A stretch of DNA of 62,032 nt, taken from NCBI GenBank assembly GCA_044464485.1, contig JBIQLG010000014.1:1-62032 (forward strand), given 5' to 3'. A program made the position numbers and the translations under genes. This document shows, piece by piece, positions 42,761 to 51,040 of this stretch. Positions within the stretch are counted from its first letter, which is position 1, and each line of letters begins with the position of its first letter. This DNA comes from Terrimesophilobacter sp044464485. GTDB taxonomy: Bacteria > Actinomycetota > Actinomycetes > Actinomycetales > Microbacteriaceae. The notes under the pieces are model-generated. The model had not been told where the DNA came from, made no database searches, and saw only the letters and a list, made by a program, of their open reading frames with translations.

Positions 42761-43318
42761 ATGACCATCAATACTGAACTTCAATCCCAATACGTCCAAG
42801 GCACCTGGAAGATCGACCCCGCACACTCGGAGGTCTCTTTCTCAGTACGGCATCTGATGATCGCGAAAGTACGCGGCGTCTTCGAGAAGGTTGACGTGAC
42901 GATCGTCACTCCGGAAGACCCGAAGAAGACCACGATCGAAGCCGTCATCGATGTCGCGTCGGTGAATACGAACCAGCGCGATCGCGATAACCACCTTCGC
43001 ACCAGCGACTTTTTTCTCGTCGACGAGCACCCGACTATGACGTTCACCTCAACGTCGATTGCCGTTCACGACGAAGACTTCACCATCGAGGGAACCCTCA
43101 CAATGCGTGGCGTCACGAAGCCAGTTACGCTCAAGGGCGAATTCGGCGGTCTGATTGTCGACGGATACGGCAACACCAAGGCTGGGGCCACCGCGACGAC
43201 AACCATCAACCGCCACGACTTCGGGGTGAGTTGGAACGCTGCGCTGGAAGCCGGCGGGATGACACTGGGCGACAACGTAAAAATCGATATCGACCTGCAA
43301 GTCGTTCTGCAAAAATAG
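42761..43318 (+). CDS. YceI-family lipid-binding-like protein
   Basis: About 185 residues. The YceI hallmark is at the N-terminus: GTWKIDPAHSEVSFSVRHLMI. It is followed by SVNTNQRDRDNHLRTSDFF and a C-terminal beta segment (HDFGVSWNAALEAGGMTLGD). The fold is a lipocalin-like barrel that binds polyisoprenoids in characterised members. No signal peptide is seen, so it is probably cytoplasmic. ATG 42761 is preferred to TTG 42749. A strong stem-loop follows the stop. Confidence 0.92.
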   Translation: MTINTELQSQYVQGTWKIDPAHSEVSFSVRHLMIAKVRGVFEKVDVTIVTPEDPKKTTIEAVIDVASVNTNQRDRDNHLRTSDFFLVDEHPTMTFTSTSIAVHDEDFTIEGTLTMRGVTKPVTLKGEFGGLIVDGYGNTKAGATATTTINRHDFGVSWNAALEAGGMTLGDNVKIDIDLQVVLQK

Positions 43319-43326
43319 TTCACCTT

Positions 43327-43358
43327 CAGGCGGCAGTCTCAACGCGCACTGCCGCCTG
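43327..43358. terminator. 11-bp perfect stem-loop between convergent YceI gene and ADH pseudogene
   Basis: CAGGCGGCAGT pairs fully with ACTGCCGCCTG around a 10-base loop. There is no T-run. It sits eight bases after the YceI stop and can serve both strands. Confidence 0.8.
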
Positions 43359-43389
43359 GAGAAGCATTCACACGCTTCCGAGCAGCCAA

Positions 43390-44109
43390 CTACTCGTTCG
43401 GGTTCACCAGAATCTTCACGTGCTCTTCATTGTTGCTGATCAACTGGTCGAAACCGCCGGTGACGAGTTCGTCGAGCGGAATTCTGGCCGTGATGAAAGG
43501 CGCAAGCCTGACCTTGCCATCCTGCACCAACCTGATCGCCGAGGGGTGGTCGTTGGCGTAGCCAATCGTGCCGCGCAGATCAATCTCCTTCAACACCAGT
43601 GACGGCATATCCACTTCGGGCGAGAAGCTCCAAATGGAGACGTTGACGATGACAGCGCCCGGCCTCACGGCATCAATCAGCATGTCGAGAACCACGGGAA
43701 CGGAACTGCACTCGAAGGCGACATCCGCTCCTGCACCTCCGGTCAGCTAGCGAACCTTGTCGGCGACGTCAACCTTGCGCGGATCAAATACTTCGTCAGC
43801 AACTCCGGTTTCCATGGCCGCTTTCTTTCGGGCTGCGCTCAACTCAGAGACAAAGACCGTCAGGCCGTACGCCTTCAGCACGGCGGCAGTCTGCAGACCA
43901 ATAGGACCGGCACCACCGACGATCGCAACGTCGCCGGCGCGTGCGCCACTACGCACGTAAGCATGGTGCGCGACCGACAGCGGTTCGATGAGCGCCGCTT
44001 CATCCAGCGGAATGTCGCCGACGGGGTGAACCCAACGTCGTTGAACCACGATCTTCTCCGCGAGACCTCCACCGCGGCCGCCAAGGCCGATGAAGTTCAT
44101 GTCTTCGGC
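43390..44109 (-). pseudogene. Remnant of a zinc-dependent (butanediol-type) alcohol dehydrogenase
   Basis: Two same-frame pieces read as one medium-chain dehydrogenase: NFIGLGGRGGG, PVGDIPLDEAALIEPLSVAHHA and the NAD-binding VAIVGGAGPIGLQTAAVLKA, then after DKVR a TAG at 43747-43749, then LTGGAGADVAFECSS and the normal C-terminus. The TAG stands where relatives have a residue before LTGG (glutamate expected). The N-terminal catalytic zinc domain, roughly 100 residues, is missing: before 44109 the frame changes to unrelated sequence. A deletion plus a nonsense change make this non-functional. It lies downstream of the CoA-transferase operon. Confidence 0.85.
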
Positions 44110-44174
44110 AACGCTTCTTCTCGGGCGGGTTTTCGTCTTTCGGAATGCGGTGGGAGGTTCAGGAAGTGGGTGGT

Positions 44175-44720
44175 TCAAAGCTGGCCCCACGTCGACGTGA
44201 ACCAGCGCACGGCTCCGCTTGCGGGGTCATACGATCGGCGCTGGAGAGTTCCGATGTTGTCTCCGTAGATGTGGATGCCGACCACGGGCACGTCCCCTTC
44301 GCACCGCACCTGATGCACGTCGTCGTCGGTCGTGCAGCACACCGTGACGTCGCCTGGACCCCACACGTGCTCGGAGCGAATCGTCAGCGGCACGTCCGGC
44401 GTGTTCGGCTTGTCGAAACTCAGTTCGTGTTCCTGGCCGCTGTGGATTCCCACGACACCCCAGGTCTCGTGTCCGTGCACGGGGGTGCCCTGTCCGACGT
44501 CCCACACCGCAGAGGCGATGCTGAAGCTGTTGTCGGGGGCGACGTGCAGCGGATACATGACGTACCGTTCGGGGTCCGGCTTCATCGCCGGCGCGGGAAT
44601 CTCGAGTCCCGCCGCGAGCCCCGCGCGGAGCACTTCGGCGACCTTCGCCGTGAGATCGTGCTCATCGGGAATCGTCGTGACCAGTTCGTCCACCTGCTGG
44701 ACGAGCAATTGCAGTTTCAT
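44175..44720 (-). CDS. Cupin of the cysteine/3-mercaptopropionate dioxygenase type
   Basis: 181 residues. The iron-binding cupin motifs are present: TPVHGHETWGVVGIHSG (His82, His84) and DDVHQVRC (His136). VVGIHIYGDNIG supplies the His-x-Tyr part of the thiol dioxygenase triad, with glycine in the usual serine place. Family members oxidise thiols to sulfinates using O2. It overlaps the crotonase gene (ATGA), so it belongs to a CoA-transferase/crotonase operon. 3-mercaptopropionate or a related thiol acid is a plausible substrate (inference). Confidence 0.75.
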   Translation of the reverse strand: MKLQLLVQQVDELVTTIPDEHDLTAKVAEVLRAGLAAGLEIPAPAMKPDPERYVMYPLHVAPDNSFSIASAVWDVGQGTPVHGHETWGVVGIHSGQEHELSFDKPNTPDVPLTIRSEHVWGPGDVTVCCTTDDDVHQVRCEGDVPVVGIHIYGDNIGTLQRRSYDPASGAVRWFTSTWGQL

Positions 44721-45487
44721 GAGTCTCCTAATCGACTTGTTGTTCGTGATCGTTGAGTGGAAGCGACGTAGTCCCGAAGTCGATCCGCGATTCCCGAGTG
44801 ACCGGAGACCGAGCGGACCAGGTGGGCGAGCTGTGCGTCGGGGTGCGTGGTGCGGGCGGCGGCGACCAGTTTCGGCATGGTTCCCGCGGTTAGCCGCTGC
44901 GCTCCGGTGCAGAGGGCGTCGAGCTCCGAGTCGATGTCATCGGCGTTCGCAACCGCGCGCAGCACCCCGCCGCGGACAGCGGCATCGTATTCGAGCTTTC
45001 GACCGGTCGCGAGAAGGTCCAGCGCAGCGGCCTGACCGAGCACGTGCGCCAGGCGGTGCACCCCCAGTACGACGCCGAAGCTCGCCCCTGGGAATCGGAA
45101 CGATGCGCGCGGAGTCCCGATTCGGATGTCGCACGCCAGCGCGAGGTCGGCCCCGGCGCCGACCGCGGGACCGTCGAGCACCGCCACGCTCGTGAACGGC
45201 GCCGTCATGAGCTCTTCGAGCAGAAGTCCGATCCGCGTGAAACGCCACAGCAGGGTAGCGTCCGTCTCCTTTTCTAAAGACGAAAGGTCGAAACCGCTGC
45301 TGAAAGCGGGAGGTGCAGCGCGGAGCACAACCAGCCGTCGCTCCCGCTGTGCGGCAGTGTCGATCTCACGCCGCAAAGAATCCACGAGATCTTCTGAAAG
45401 TGCGTTTCGAGTGTCTGGGCGATGGAGAATGAGGTCAACTCGATCACTGGACACGTTCTCGACGAGAAGATGTCGGTGGTCGCTCAC
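44717..45487 (-). CDS. Enoyl-CoA hydratase/isomerase (crotonase) family protein
   Basis: About 256 residues. Crotonase-fold landmarks: RPDTRNALSEDLVDSL, oxyanion-hole segments AFSSGFDLSSL and VLDGPAVGAGADLALACDIR, and FPGASFGVVLG. The usual catalytic glutamates of hydratases are not evident, so the reaction (hydratase, isomerase, hydrolase) is open. GTG 45487 overlaps the CoA-transferase stop (GTGA) and follows GGAG at six bases; ATG 45499 is an alternative. Confidence 0.82.
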   Translation of the reverse strand: MSDHRHLLVENVSSDRVDLILHRPDTRNALSEDLVDSLRREIDTAAQRERRLVVLRAAPPAFSSGFDLSSLEKETDATLLWRFTRIGLLLEELMTAPFTSVAVLDGPAVGAGADLALACDIRIGTPRASFRFPGASFGVVLGVHRLAHVLGQAAALDLLATGRKLEYDAAVRGGVLRAVANADDIDSELDALCTGAQRLTAGTMPKLVAAARTTHPDAQLAHLVRSVSGHSGIADRLRDYVASTQRSRTTSRLGDS

Positions 45488-46689
45488 GGCCTGCTCCATT
45501 CCGCGATCACCTCATCGGTGTGCTCGCCGAGCCGGGGCGGGCTGCTGTACTCCACGTCACCGCTTTCGTCACCAATTCGTGCGGGGAACACAATGAGTGG
45601 AGTGGCGCCCGCAACTGGCACAGTGAATTCCTTCACGAGGCCGGTGGCTTCCATATGCGTGTCGGCGAGAATTTCGCCGTAGGTGTTCACGAGGCTCGCA
45701 GGAACCCCTCGTTCGCGAAGTTCGCTGATCCACTCGGCGGCTGTCCTGGTCACAAAGCGCTCGTGCAGAATGGCCGTGAGCTCGAGTTGATTCGCTGCTC
45801 GAGACTCCTGGTCGCGAAAACGCACATCCGTCACCAGTGATTCGAGACCGGTCGCCTCGCACACCTCTTTCCAGAGCTTGTGGCTTCCCGCCGCGACGAC
45901 GAACTCTCGGTCCCGCGCGCTATATGCCTGATAGGGCGAATTTCGCGGGTGAGCAGAACCCAGCGCGCGCGGTTCGCGCCCGCTGCCCCAGTATTCGCTG
46001 GTCTGCAGCGCCGACGCACCCAGCAGGCAATCAAGCATGGGGCAGTCCACGTGAACGGAGCGCCCGGAATCGCGGATGCGGGGCAGGAGCGAAGCAACCG
46101 TGAACGCCGCGTAGAGTCCCGTGAGAAAATCGGCCACGGGCACCCCCGCCTTGACCGGCTTTCCGTCGGGTTCCCCCGTGATGCTCATGAGCCCGCCCAT
46201 GGCCTGAATGATGACATCGTATGCGCCGTCGCTCGCGTAGGGGCTCGTACGACCGAAGCCTGAGATCGAGCAGTAGACGAGCCCCCGATGATCGCGCGAC
46301 ACGTCATCGAAGCCGAAACCGAGCCGGTCGAGCGCGCCGGGGCGATAATTCTCCATGATGACGTCCGCGCGCTGGACCAGCTGCTGGACGAGAGCGTTTC
46401 CCTCCGCACTCTTGAGATCCGCCACAACGCTTCGCTTGTTGCGATTGAGCGAAGCAAAATTGTGGCTGAAGGACTCGCTCCCGTCGGTGGCGATGGGTGG
46501 CCATGAACGCATCTGGTCACCCTCTGGCGACTCCACTTTCACGACATCAGCACCCAAGTCCGCCAAAAGAGAAGTCGCGTAGGGGCCTGCGGCGACGTGT
46601 CCGAACTCGATCACTCGCACGCCCAGCAAAGGGCGTGCGAGCTCGTCACAACCGGTTTTGCTGTCTGAAGTCGTGGTCGAACCAGGCAT
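45484..46689 (-). CDS. CaiB/BaiF-type (family III) CoA-transferase
   Basis: 401 residues. Family landmarks: LLGVRVIEFGHVAAGPYAT at the N-terminus, ADVVKVESPEGD, NRNKRSVVADLKS, GFGRTSPYASDGAYD, and the catalytic-aspartate region HVDCPMLDCLLG. It moves CoA between acids; the substrates cannot be read. It is first in an operon with a crotonase and a thiol dioxygenase-like cupin. A 269-base gap upstream holds overlapping hairpins. Confidence 0.92.
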   Translation of the reverse strand: MPGSTTTSDSKTGCDELARPLLGVRVIEFGHVAAGPYATSLLADLGADVVKVESPEGDQMRSWPPIATDGSESFSHNFASLNRNKRSVVADLKSAEGNALVQQLVQRADVIMENYRPGALDRLGFGFDDVSRDHRGLVYCSISGFGRTSPYASDGAYDVIIQAMGGLMSITGEPDGKPVKAGVPVADFLTGLYAAFTVASLLPRIRDSGRSVHVDCPMLDCLLGASALQTSEYWGSGREPRALGSAHPRNSPYQAYSARDREFVVAAGSHKLWKEVCEATGLESLVTDVRFRDQESRAANQLELTAILHERFVTRTAAEWISELRERGVPASLVNTYGEILADTHMEATGLVKEFTVPVAGATPLIVFPARIGDESGDVEYSSPPRLGEHTDEVIAEWSRP

Positions 46690-46808
46690 GGCAACCCTTC
46701 ACCTTCCCGTGAAAATATCGTGACGCGCGTGTGGCTGCTCGGGTTGGCATCCTGGCGCCAGAAAATTGGCGAGATGCGCGCTGGGTCTTCACCGAGAAGC
46801 CTTGACAC

Positions 46809-46881
46809 GCACTTCGCACTCTCGAAGTGCTACCCACCAGTCAGTGTTGAGAAAGCACTGACGCAAGTCAACGGCTTTCTC
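46809..46881. promoter_or_regulatory. Cluster of hairpins, two mutually exclusive, between CoA-transferase and membrane-protein genes
   Basis: Three inverted repeats: GCACTTCG/CGAAGTGC (46809-46830), GTCAGTG/CACTGAC (46840-46862) and GAGAAAGC/GCTTTCTC (46849-46881). The last two share bases and cannot form together, as in attenuators. A TTGACA at 46802-46807 precedes them on plus. Which flanking gene is served is unclear. Confidence 0.5.
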
Positions 46882-46958
46882 ACGTCCCGCAAATAAATGT
46901 GGCCGGGTAATCGAGGCGGGTCGATCCGTGCGCGCCCAGTTGAGGCTAGCCTGAAGGT

Positions 46959-47387
46959 ATGTCAACCATTTTTGCAATCCTTCACGTAGCCACCGCGGTG
47001 TTCATTGTCGGACCGATGGCGATTCTTCCTATGACCGCTTTGCGCTCCTTGCGCGCAGGTCAGGCCGGGCAGGTGCGCTCTCTGGCCAAGTCGACCATGG
47101 TGTTCACGCTGCTGTCGCTGTTGCCATTCCTCATCGGTTTCGGCCTCATGGGGATGTACAAGATCCCCTTCGCCCGCACCTGGATTTGGCTCTCCATCGT
47201 GCTGTACCTGGTCGCGTTCGTCATCGCTCTTGTGCTCGTCGTACCGGCAATGCGCCGCGCTGCAACGAAGCTGGAAGGCTCGGATGCCGCCGCAAAGACC
47301 GGCGGCTACGGGATGATTGCTGGCGGCTCCGGCATCGTCAGCGTGCTGTTGCTGGCGGTCGTGGTTCTCATGGCGTGGAAGCCGTAG
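46959..47387 (+). CDS. Four-helix membrane protein (DUF2269-like)
   Basis: 142 residues with four membrane helices: FAILHVATAVFIVGPMAILPM, VFTLLSLLPFLIGFGLMG, WLSIVLYLVAFVIALVLVV and SGIVSVLLLAVVVLMAW. The HVATAVFIVGP start and the charged loop after helix 1 resemble small DUF2269-type integral membrane proteins. Function unknown. It is convergent with the RimK gene. Confidence 0.7.
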   Translation: MSTIFAILHVATAVFIVGPMAILPMTALRSLRAGQAGQVRSLAKSTMVFTLLSLLPFLIGFGLMGMYKIPFARTWIWLSIVLYLVAFVIALVLVVPAMRRAATKLEGSDAAAKTGGYGMIAGGSGIVSVLLLAVVVLMAWKP

Positions 47388-47423
47388 CCGCAATTCTGTC
47401 GTCGCCGCTCCCCGAGGGTCGCA

Positions 47424-48617
47424 TCACCCTTCGGCGGGGATCGCTTCCTTCGGCAGCTTGCGCACGCGCGCCCGGCGTCGTCGTCGCTCGGGGATCATCG
47501 ATCGCATTTCTTCGAGTTTGCCGAAACACAGCAGCCGGTCGCCGGCCTCGAGCACGACATCCTTCTTGGGGTTCGGGATGACGCTCGCGCCCCGGTGAAC
47601 CGTGAGCGTCGTGATGTCGCGCTCCCACAGTCCGGTCTCACGCATGGTTTTGCCCACGAGATCCGCGCCGGCGTGCACGACGATTTCCGCAACGCCGTAA
47701 CCGGTGGAGACGCTCAGGCGCTGCCGCACATCCACTTCGGGGAACGCCACCTGGTTGCCGATGTAGTCGATGATCGCGCCGGCGACATCCAGTCCCGTCG
47801 CGCGTTCGATGCCTTCGAGTCCGGGGGAGGAGTTGACCTCCATGACGAGCGGTCCGTCCTTGCCCTCGAGCATGTCCACACCCGCGACGCGCAGCCCCAT
47901 GATCTGGGCGGAACGCACCGCCGCCTGCTCGAATGAGGGCGCGAGTTCGACGGGTTCGACCGAACCGCCGCGGTGTACGTTCGAGCGGAACTCGTCGCCC
48001 ACCGCCACGCGCCGCATCGCCGCGACGACGCGATCGCCGACGACGAGAGCACGGATGTCCTTACCCCGGCTCTCCGAAATGAAACTCTGGATGAGCACGT
48101 TCTGCTTCGTCGAATGCAGGGTCTCGATGATCGCCTCGGCGACTTTGATCTCCGGCGCAAGAATCACGCCGATGCCCTGGGTGCCCTCGAGAAGTTTGAT
48201 CACGACGGGCGCACCGCCGACACGCTCGATCGCCCGGCGGACATCCGCTCGGTTGTGAACGAACGTTGTCGCCGGCATCCCGATGTTGTGTCGGCTCAAG
48301 ATCTGGGTCGCCCGCAACTTGTCTCGCGAGTTCGTGATGCCGTTCGCCGTGTTGGGCGTGTAGACGTCCATTTGCTCGAATTGTCGCACGACGGCGGTTC
48401 CGAAGTAGGTGATGGAGTTGCCGATGCGCGGCAGGATCGCGTCGTAGTCGGAGAGAAGTTTGCCGCGATATTGCAAATCGGGCTCCTCGCCGGAGAGGTC
48501 GATCGCGAACCGGAGCGTATTGAGGACTTTCACGGTGTGGCCGCGCTGATCGGCGGCGGTACGCAAGCGCTGGGTGGAATACGCGTGCGGCGCTCGCGAG
48601 AGAATAGCCAATTTCAC
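47424..48617 (-). CDS. RimK-family ATP-grasp ligase with C-terminal RCK_C (TrkA-C) domain
   Basis: 397 residues. Residues 1-290 are a RimK-type ATP-grasp: NSRDKLRATQILSRHNIGMP, VVIKLLEGTQGIGV, and metal ligands in MEVNSSPGLEGIE. Residues ~305-375 form an RCK_C/TrkA-C module (VVHAGADLVGKTMRETGLW, VIPNPKKDVVLEAGDRLLCF). The tail is arginine-rich. RimK-like enzymes add glutamate or similar residues to proteins or cofactors; RCK_C domains bind small ligands, so allosteric control is plausible. It is divergent from a retropepsin-like gene typical of RimK clusters, with 25 bases between starts. Confidence 0.9.
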   Translation of the reverse strand: MKLAILSRAPHAYSTQRLRTAADQRGHTVKVLNTLRFAIDLSGEEPDLQYRGKLLSDYDAILPRIGNSITYFGTAVVRQFEQMDVYTPNTANGITNSRDKLRATQILSRHNIGMPATTFVHNRADVRRAIERVGGAPVVIKLLEGTQGIGVILAPEIKVAEAIIETLHSTKQNVLIQSFISESRGKDIRALVVGDRVVAAMRRVAVGDEFRSNVHRGGSVEPVELAPSFEQAAVRSAQIMGLRVAGVDMLEGKDGPLVMEVNSSPGLEGIERATGLDVAGAIIDYIGNQVAFPEVDVRQRLSVSTGYGVAEIVVHAGADLVGKTMRETGLWERDITTLTVHRGASVIPNPKKDVVLEAGDRLLCFGKLEEMRSMIPERRRRRARVRKLPKEAIPAEG

Positions 48618-48642
48618 TGTGTGCCCCTGCCAAGATGGTGTT

Positions 48643-49125
48643 GTGAAAGATGATCACCATTCAAGCACCATCGTGGGGTGGCGCGAATGGGTGAGCCTGC
48701 CCGGCATCGGCGTCCCCTGGATCAAGGCCAAGCTCGACACCGGCGCGCGAAGCTCTGCTCTCCATGCTTTCGACATCGAAGAAGTCGCCGATGGCGAGCG
48801 CGTGCGATTCAAGGTGCGCCCGTGGCAGAGGTCGATGGAGGACATTGTGGAGGTGGAGTGCCCCATCCACGACAGACGGGTGGTGCGCAGTTCGTCGGGG
48901 CATGAAGAAGAACGCATTGTTGTGCTCATTGACGTCGAGATCGCGGGGCGGCGTGTCGTCGCCGAGACAACTCTGAGTCAGCGCGATCAGATGGATTTTC
49001 GGATGCTCATCGGTCGCGAGGCCCTGAGGCAGGGCTTCCTGGTAAACCCCCACAAGTCCTTTCTGAGCGGGCGCGCACCCAAGCTCGTGCGGCGCAGAAA
49101 CCGCGATCGCCCCGCGAGCGGCTAG
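48643..49125 (+). CDS. RimK-associated retropepsin-like protein (putative ATP-dependent zinc protease family)
   Basis: About 160 residues. The aspartic-protease-like active-site triad segment is KLDTGARSSALHAFDIE, followed by FRMLIGREALRQGFLVNP. The family (PF05618) is repeatedly found beside RimK ligases and is proposed to remove what RimK adds. GTG 48643 is chosen because the domain begins right after; the frame upstream overlaps rimK antisense. Its stop overlaps the convergent LLM gene by four bases. Confidence 0.88.
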   Translation: MKDDHHSSTIVGWREWVSLPGIGVPWIKAKLDTGARSSALHAFDIEEVADGERVRFKVRPWQRSMEDIVEVECPIHDRRVVRSSSGHEEERIVVLIDVEIAGRRVVAETTLSQRDQMDFRMLIGREALRQGFLVNPHKSFLSGRAPKLVRRRNRDRPASG

Positions 49126-50141
49126 GACCGCCAGCCGAGCTCGGCACCGATCGTCGCAACACTCTCCAGCAGGTGCGCGTTGTAGGCGACCCCGAGCTGG
49201 TTGGGCACCGTGACGAGCACGGTGTCGGCATCCTGCACGGCGGTGTCCTTCTCGAGCTCCAGGGCGATCGCCTCCGGCTCTCCCACGTAGCTCTTGCCGA
49301 AGCGGGCGAGGCCGCCGTCGAGATGGCCGACCTGATCGCTGCGCTCGCGCGAGCCCATCCCGCCGAAGTACTCGCGGTCGAGGTCGGTCGTGATGGGCAG
49401 GATGCTGCGGCTCACCGAGACGCGCGGCTTGCGTTCGTGGCCGGCCGCCTTCCACGCGTCCCGATACCCCGCGAGCTGCTCGGCCTGCAGCTCGTGGAAC
49501 GGCACGCCGGTGTCCTCGGTGAGGAGCGTCGAGCTCATGAGATTCATGCCCTGCTCGGCGGTCCACACCGCACTCGCACGCGTGCCGGATCCCCACCAGA
49601 TGCGGTCGGGGAGCCCGGGCGACTGCGGCTCGATCGCGAGGGCGCCGTCGACGCCGGTCATTCTCGGGTCGGCGCGCGCGACGCCGGCGCCGTCGATCGC
49701 GGCACGGAACAGCTCAGCGTGCGCGCGGGCTAGGTCGGCATCCGTCGACCCGTCCTCGGGCACGTGGCCGAAGGACTCGTAGCCGCGCAGGGCCGGCTCC
49801 GGCGACCCGCGGCTGATGCCGAGCTGTAGGCGGCCGCCGCTGATGAGGTCCGCGGCGGCGGCATCCTCGGCCATGTAGAGGGGGTTCTCGTAGCGCATGT
49901 CGATGACCGCAGTCCCGATCTCGATGCGCTTCGTTCGCGCCCCGATCGCGGCGAGGAGCGGGAAGGGCGAGGCGAGCTGCGGTGCGAAGTGGTGCACGCG
50001 CACGTACGCGCCGTCGATGCCGAGCTCCTCGGCGGCGACCGCGAGCTCGATCGTCTGGAGCAGGGCATCCTTCGCGGATCGGGATTTGGAGCCGGGGATT
50101 GCCTGATAGTGACCGAAGGAGAGGAACCCGATGCGCTTCAC
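49122..50141 (-). CDS. LLM-class flavin-dependent oxidoreductase
   Basis: 339 residues, luciferase-like monooxygenase barrel. N-terminal RIGFLSFGHY, GIDGAYVRVHHFAPQLASPF, RIEIGTAVIDMRYENPLYMAED and GRLQLGISRGSPEP are typical. It uses FMNH2 or F420; actinobacterial members use either, and the sequence read here does not decide. It is alone, convergent with the RimK-associated gene. Substrate unknown. Confidence 0.9.
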   Translation of the reverse strand: MKRIGFLSFGHYQAIPGSKSRSAKDALLQTIELAVAAEELGIDGAYVRVHHFAPQLASPFPLLAAIGARTKRIEIGTAVIDMRYENPLYMAEDAAAADLISGGRLQLGISRGSPEPALRGYESFGHVPEDGSTDADLARAHAELFRAAIDGAGVARADPRMTGVDGALAIEPQSPGLPDRIWWGSGTRASAVWTAEQGMNLMSSTLLTEDTGVPFHELQAEQLAGYRDAWKAAGHERKPRVSVSRSILPITTDLDREYFGGMGSRERSDQVGHLDGGLARFGKSYVGEPEAIALELEKDTAVQDADTVLVTVPNQLGVAYNAHLLESVATIGAELGWRS

Positions 50142-50177
50142 ATAAGGTTCAGCGTTCGGAACTCCGCGTGTATTCCC

Positions 50178-50384
50178 TCACACCGTTTGACCGACAAGAA
50201 AGTGCCAGCCGGCCCACCACCAGAACAGGAGCATGCCGATACGCACGGAGCGGGTTGCCATCACTCGGTCGAGAAGGTCTCCGAACGGGGCGATGCGATC
50301 GGGGTCGTGCCGTGCCGCAATCTCCACCACGACCGCGACAGCCAGGCACAGCAAGTAGACGGCGACCGTCACGAACCTCATCAT
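50178..50384 (-). CDS. Small two-helix membrane protein (DUF6186-like)
   Basis: 68 residues. Two hydrophobic helices: FVTVAVYLLCLAVAVVVEIA and IGMLLFWWWAGWHFLVG. The FWWWAGWHFL end is reminiscent of the DUF6186 family of small actinobacterial proteins (from memory). ATG 50384 overlaps the stop of the upstream membrane protein gene (ATGA), so the two are co-translated. Function unknown. Confidence 0.7.
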   Translation of the reverse strand: MMRFVTVAVYLLCLAVAVVVEIAARHDPDRIAPFGDLLDRVMATRSVRIGMLLFWWWAGWHFLVGQTV

Positions 50385-50980
50385 CGGTGCTGCTCCCTCC
50401 GCAGGAGGCCAATGCCGGCGAGGAGCCACAGCGCGGTAAAAACTGCTCGGCCAAGAACCGAATCGAGCACCGGATCCAGCAGCAGAGAGATGCTCGGGTG
50501 GGCGAATTCTGCTTGCGGTGAAGGCAACCCGAGCAGGAACGACGACACCTCCCACAGCGCCAGAGCCACACCGATGACCGACCACACGATCGCGGCACGG
50601 CGCAGCGGATCAGCCGACGCCGCAGTGCTGCCAGGGTTCGGCCACGCGAACACGAGCACGCTGATCCCGATCGCAGAAACGATGAGTCCCTCGACCCACC
50701 CGTGCCGAGGTGCGATGACCATGAGAACGCCCAGCACCGTCCCGATGCCATACAGGGCTCCGCGTCTCGGCAGCCGTGTATCCGGTGCGCGAACGAATCC
50801 GAAGGCATCTGCCACGAGGAGTGCAGCGATCACGAGAAAGAATGCCCCGTCAATCGGTGCGCCGCGAAAAACCTGAAAGAGCCCGGTGATGACGAGAATG
50901 AGCGTCCAGGGCTCGGCCACGCGACGAAGCGTGATCCGTTGCCCCGTCGCCCGGTCTGTCGGGCTTTGACGCATGCTCAT
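50381..50980 (-). CDS. Uncharacterised multi-pass membrane protein
   Basis: 199 residues with about five or six helices, for example WTLILVITGLFQVF, GAFFLVIAALLVADAFGFV, WVEGLIVSAIGISVLVFAW and AIVWSVIGVALALWEVSSFL. No known motif is seen. It is co-transcribed with the 68-residue membrane protein, and the two may form a complex. An in-frame ATG at 50974 could also be the start. It is divergent from the gene at 51041. Confidence 0.75.
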   Translation of the reverse strand: MSMRQSPTDRATGQRITLRRVAEPWTLILVITGLFQVFRGAPIDGAFFLVIAALLVADAFGFVRAPDTRLPRRGALYGIGTVLGVLMVIAPRHGWVEGLIVSAIGISVLVFAWPNPGSTAASADPLRRAAIVWSVIGVALALWEVSSFLLGLPSPQAEFAHPSISLLLDPVLDSVLGRAVFTALWLLAGIGLLRREQHR

Positions 50981-51040
50981 AGATTAACCCCGGCGACGTG
51001 TCACGGGAAAAACCTAGGAGGCAATGCCCATAATCGAAGG

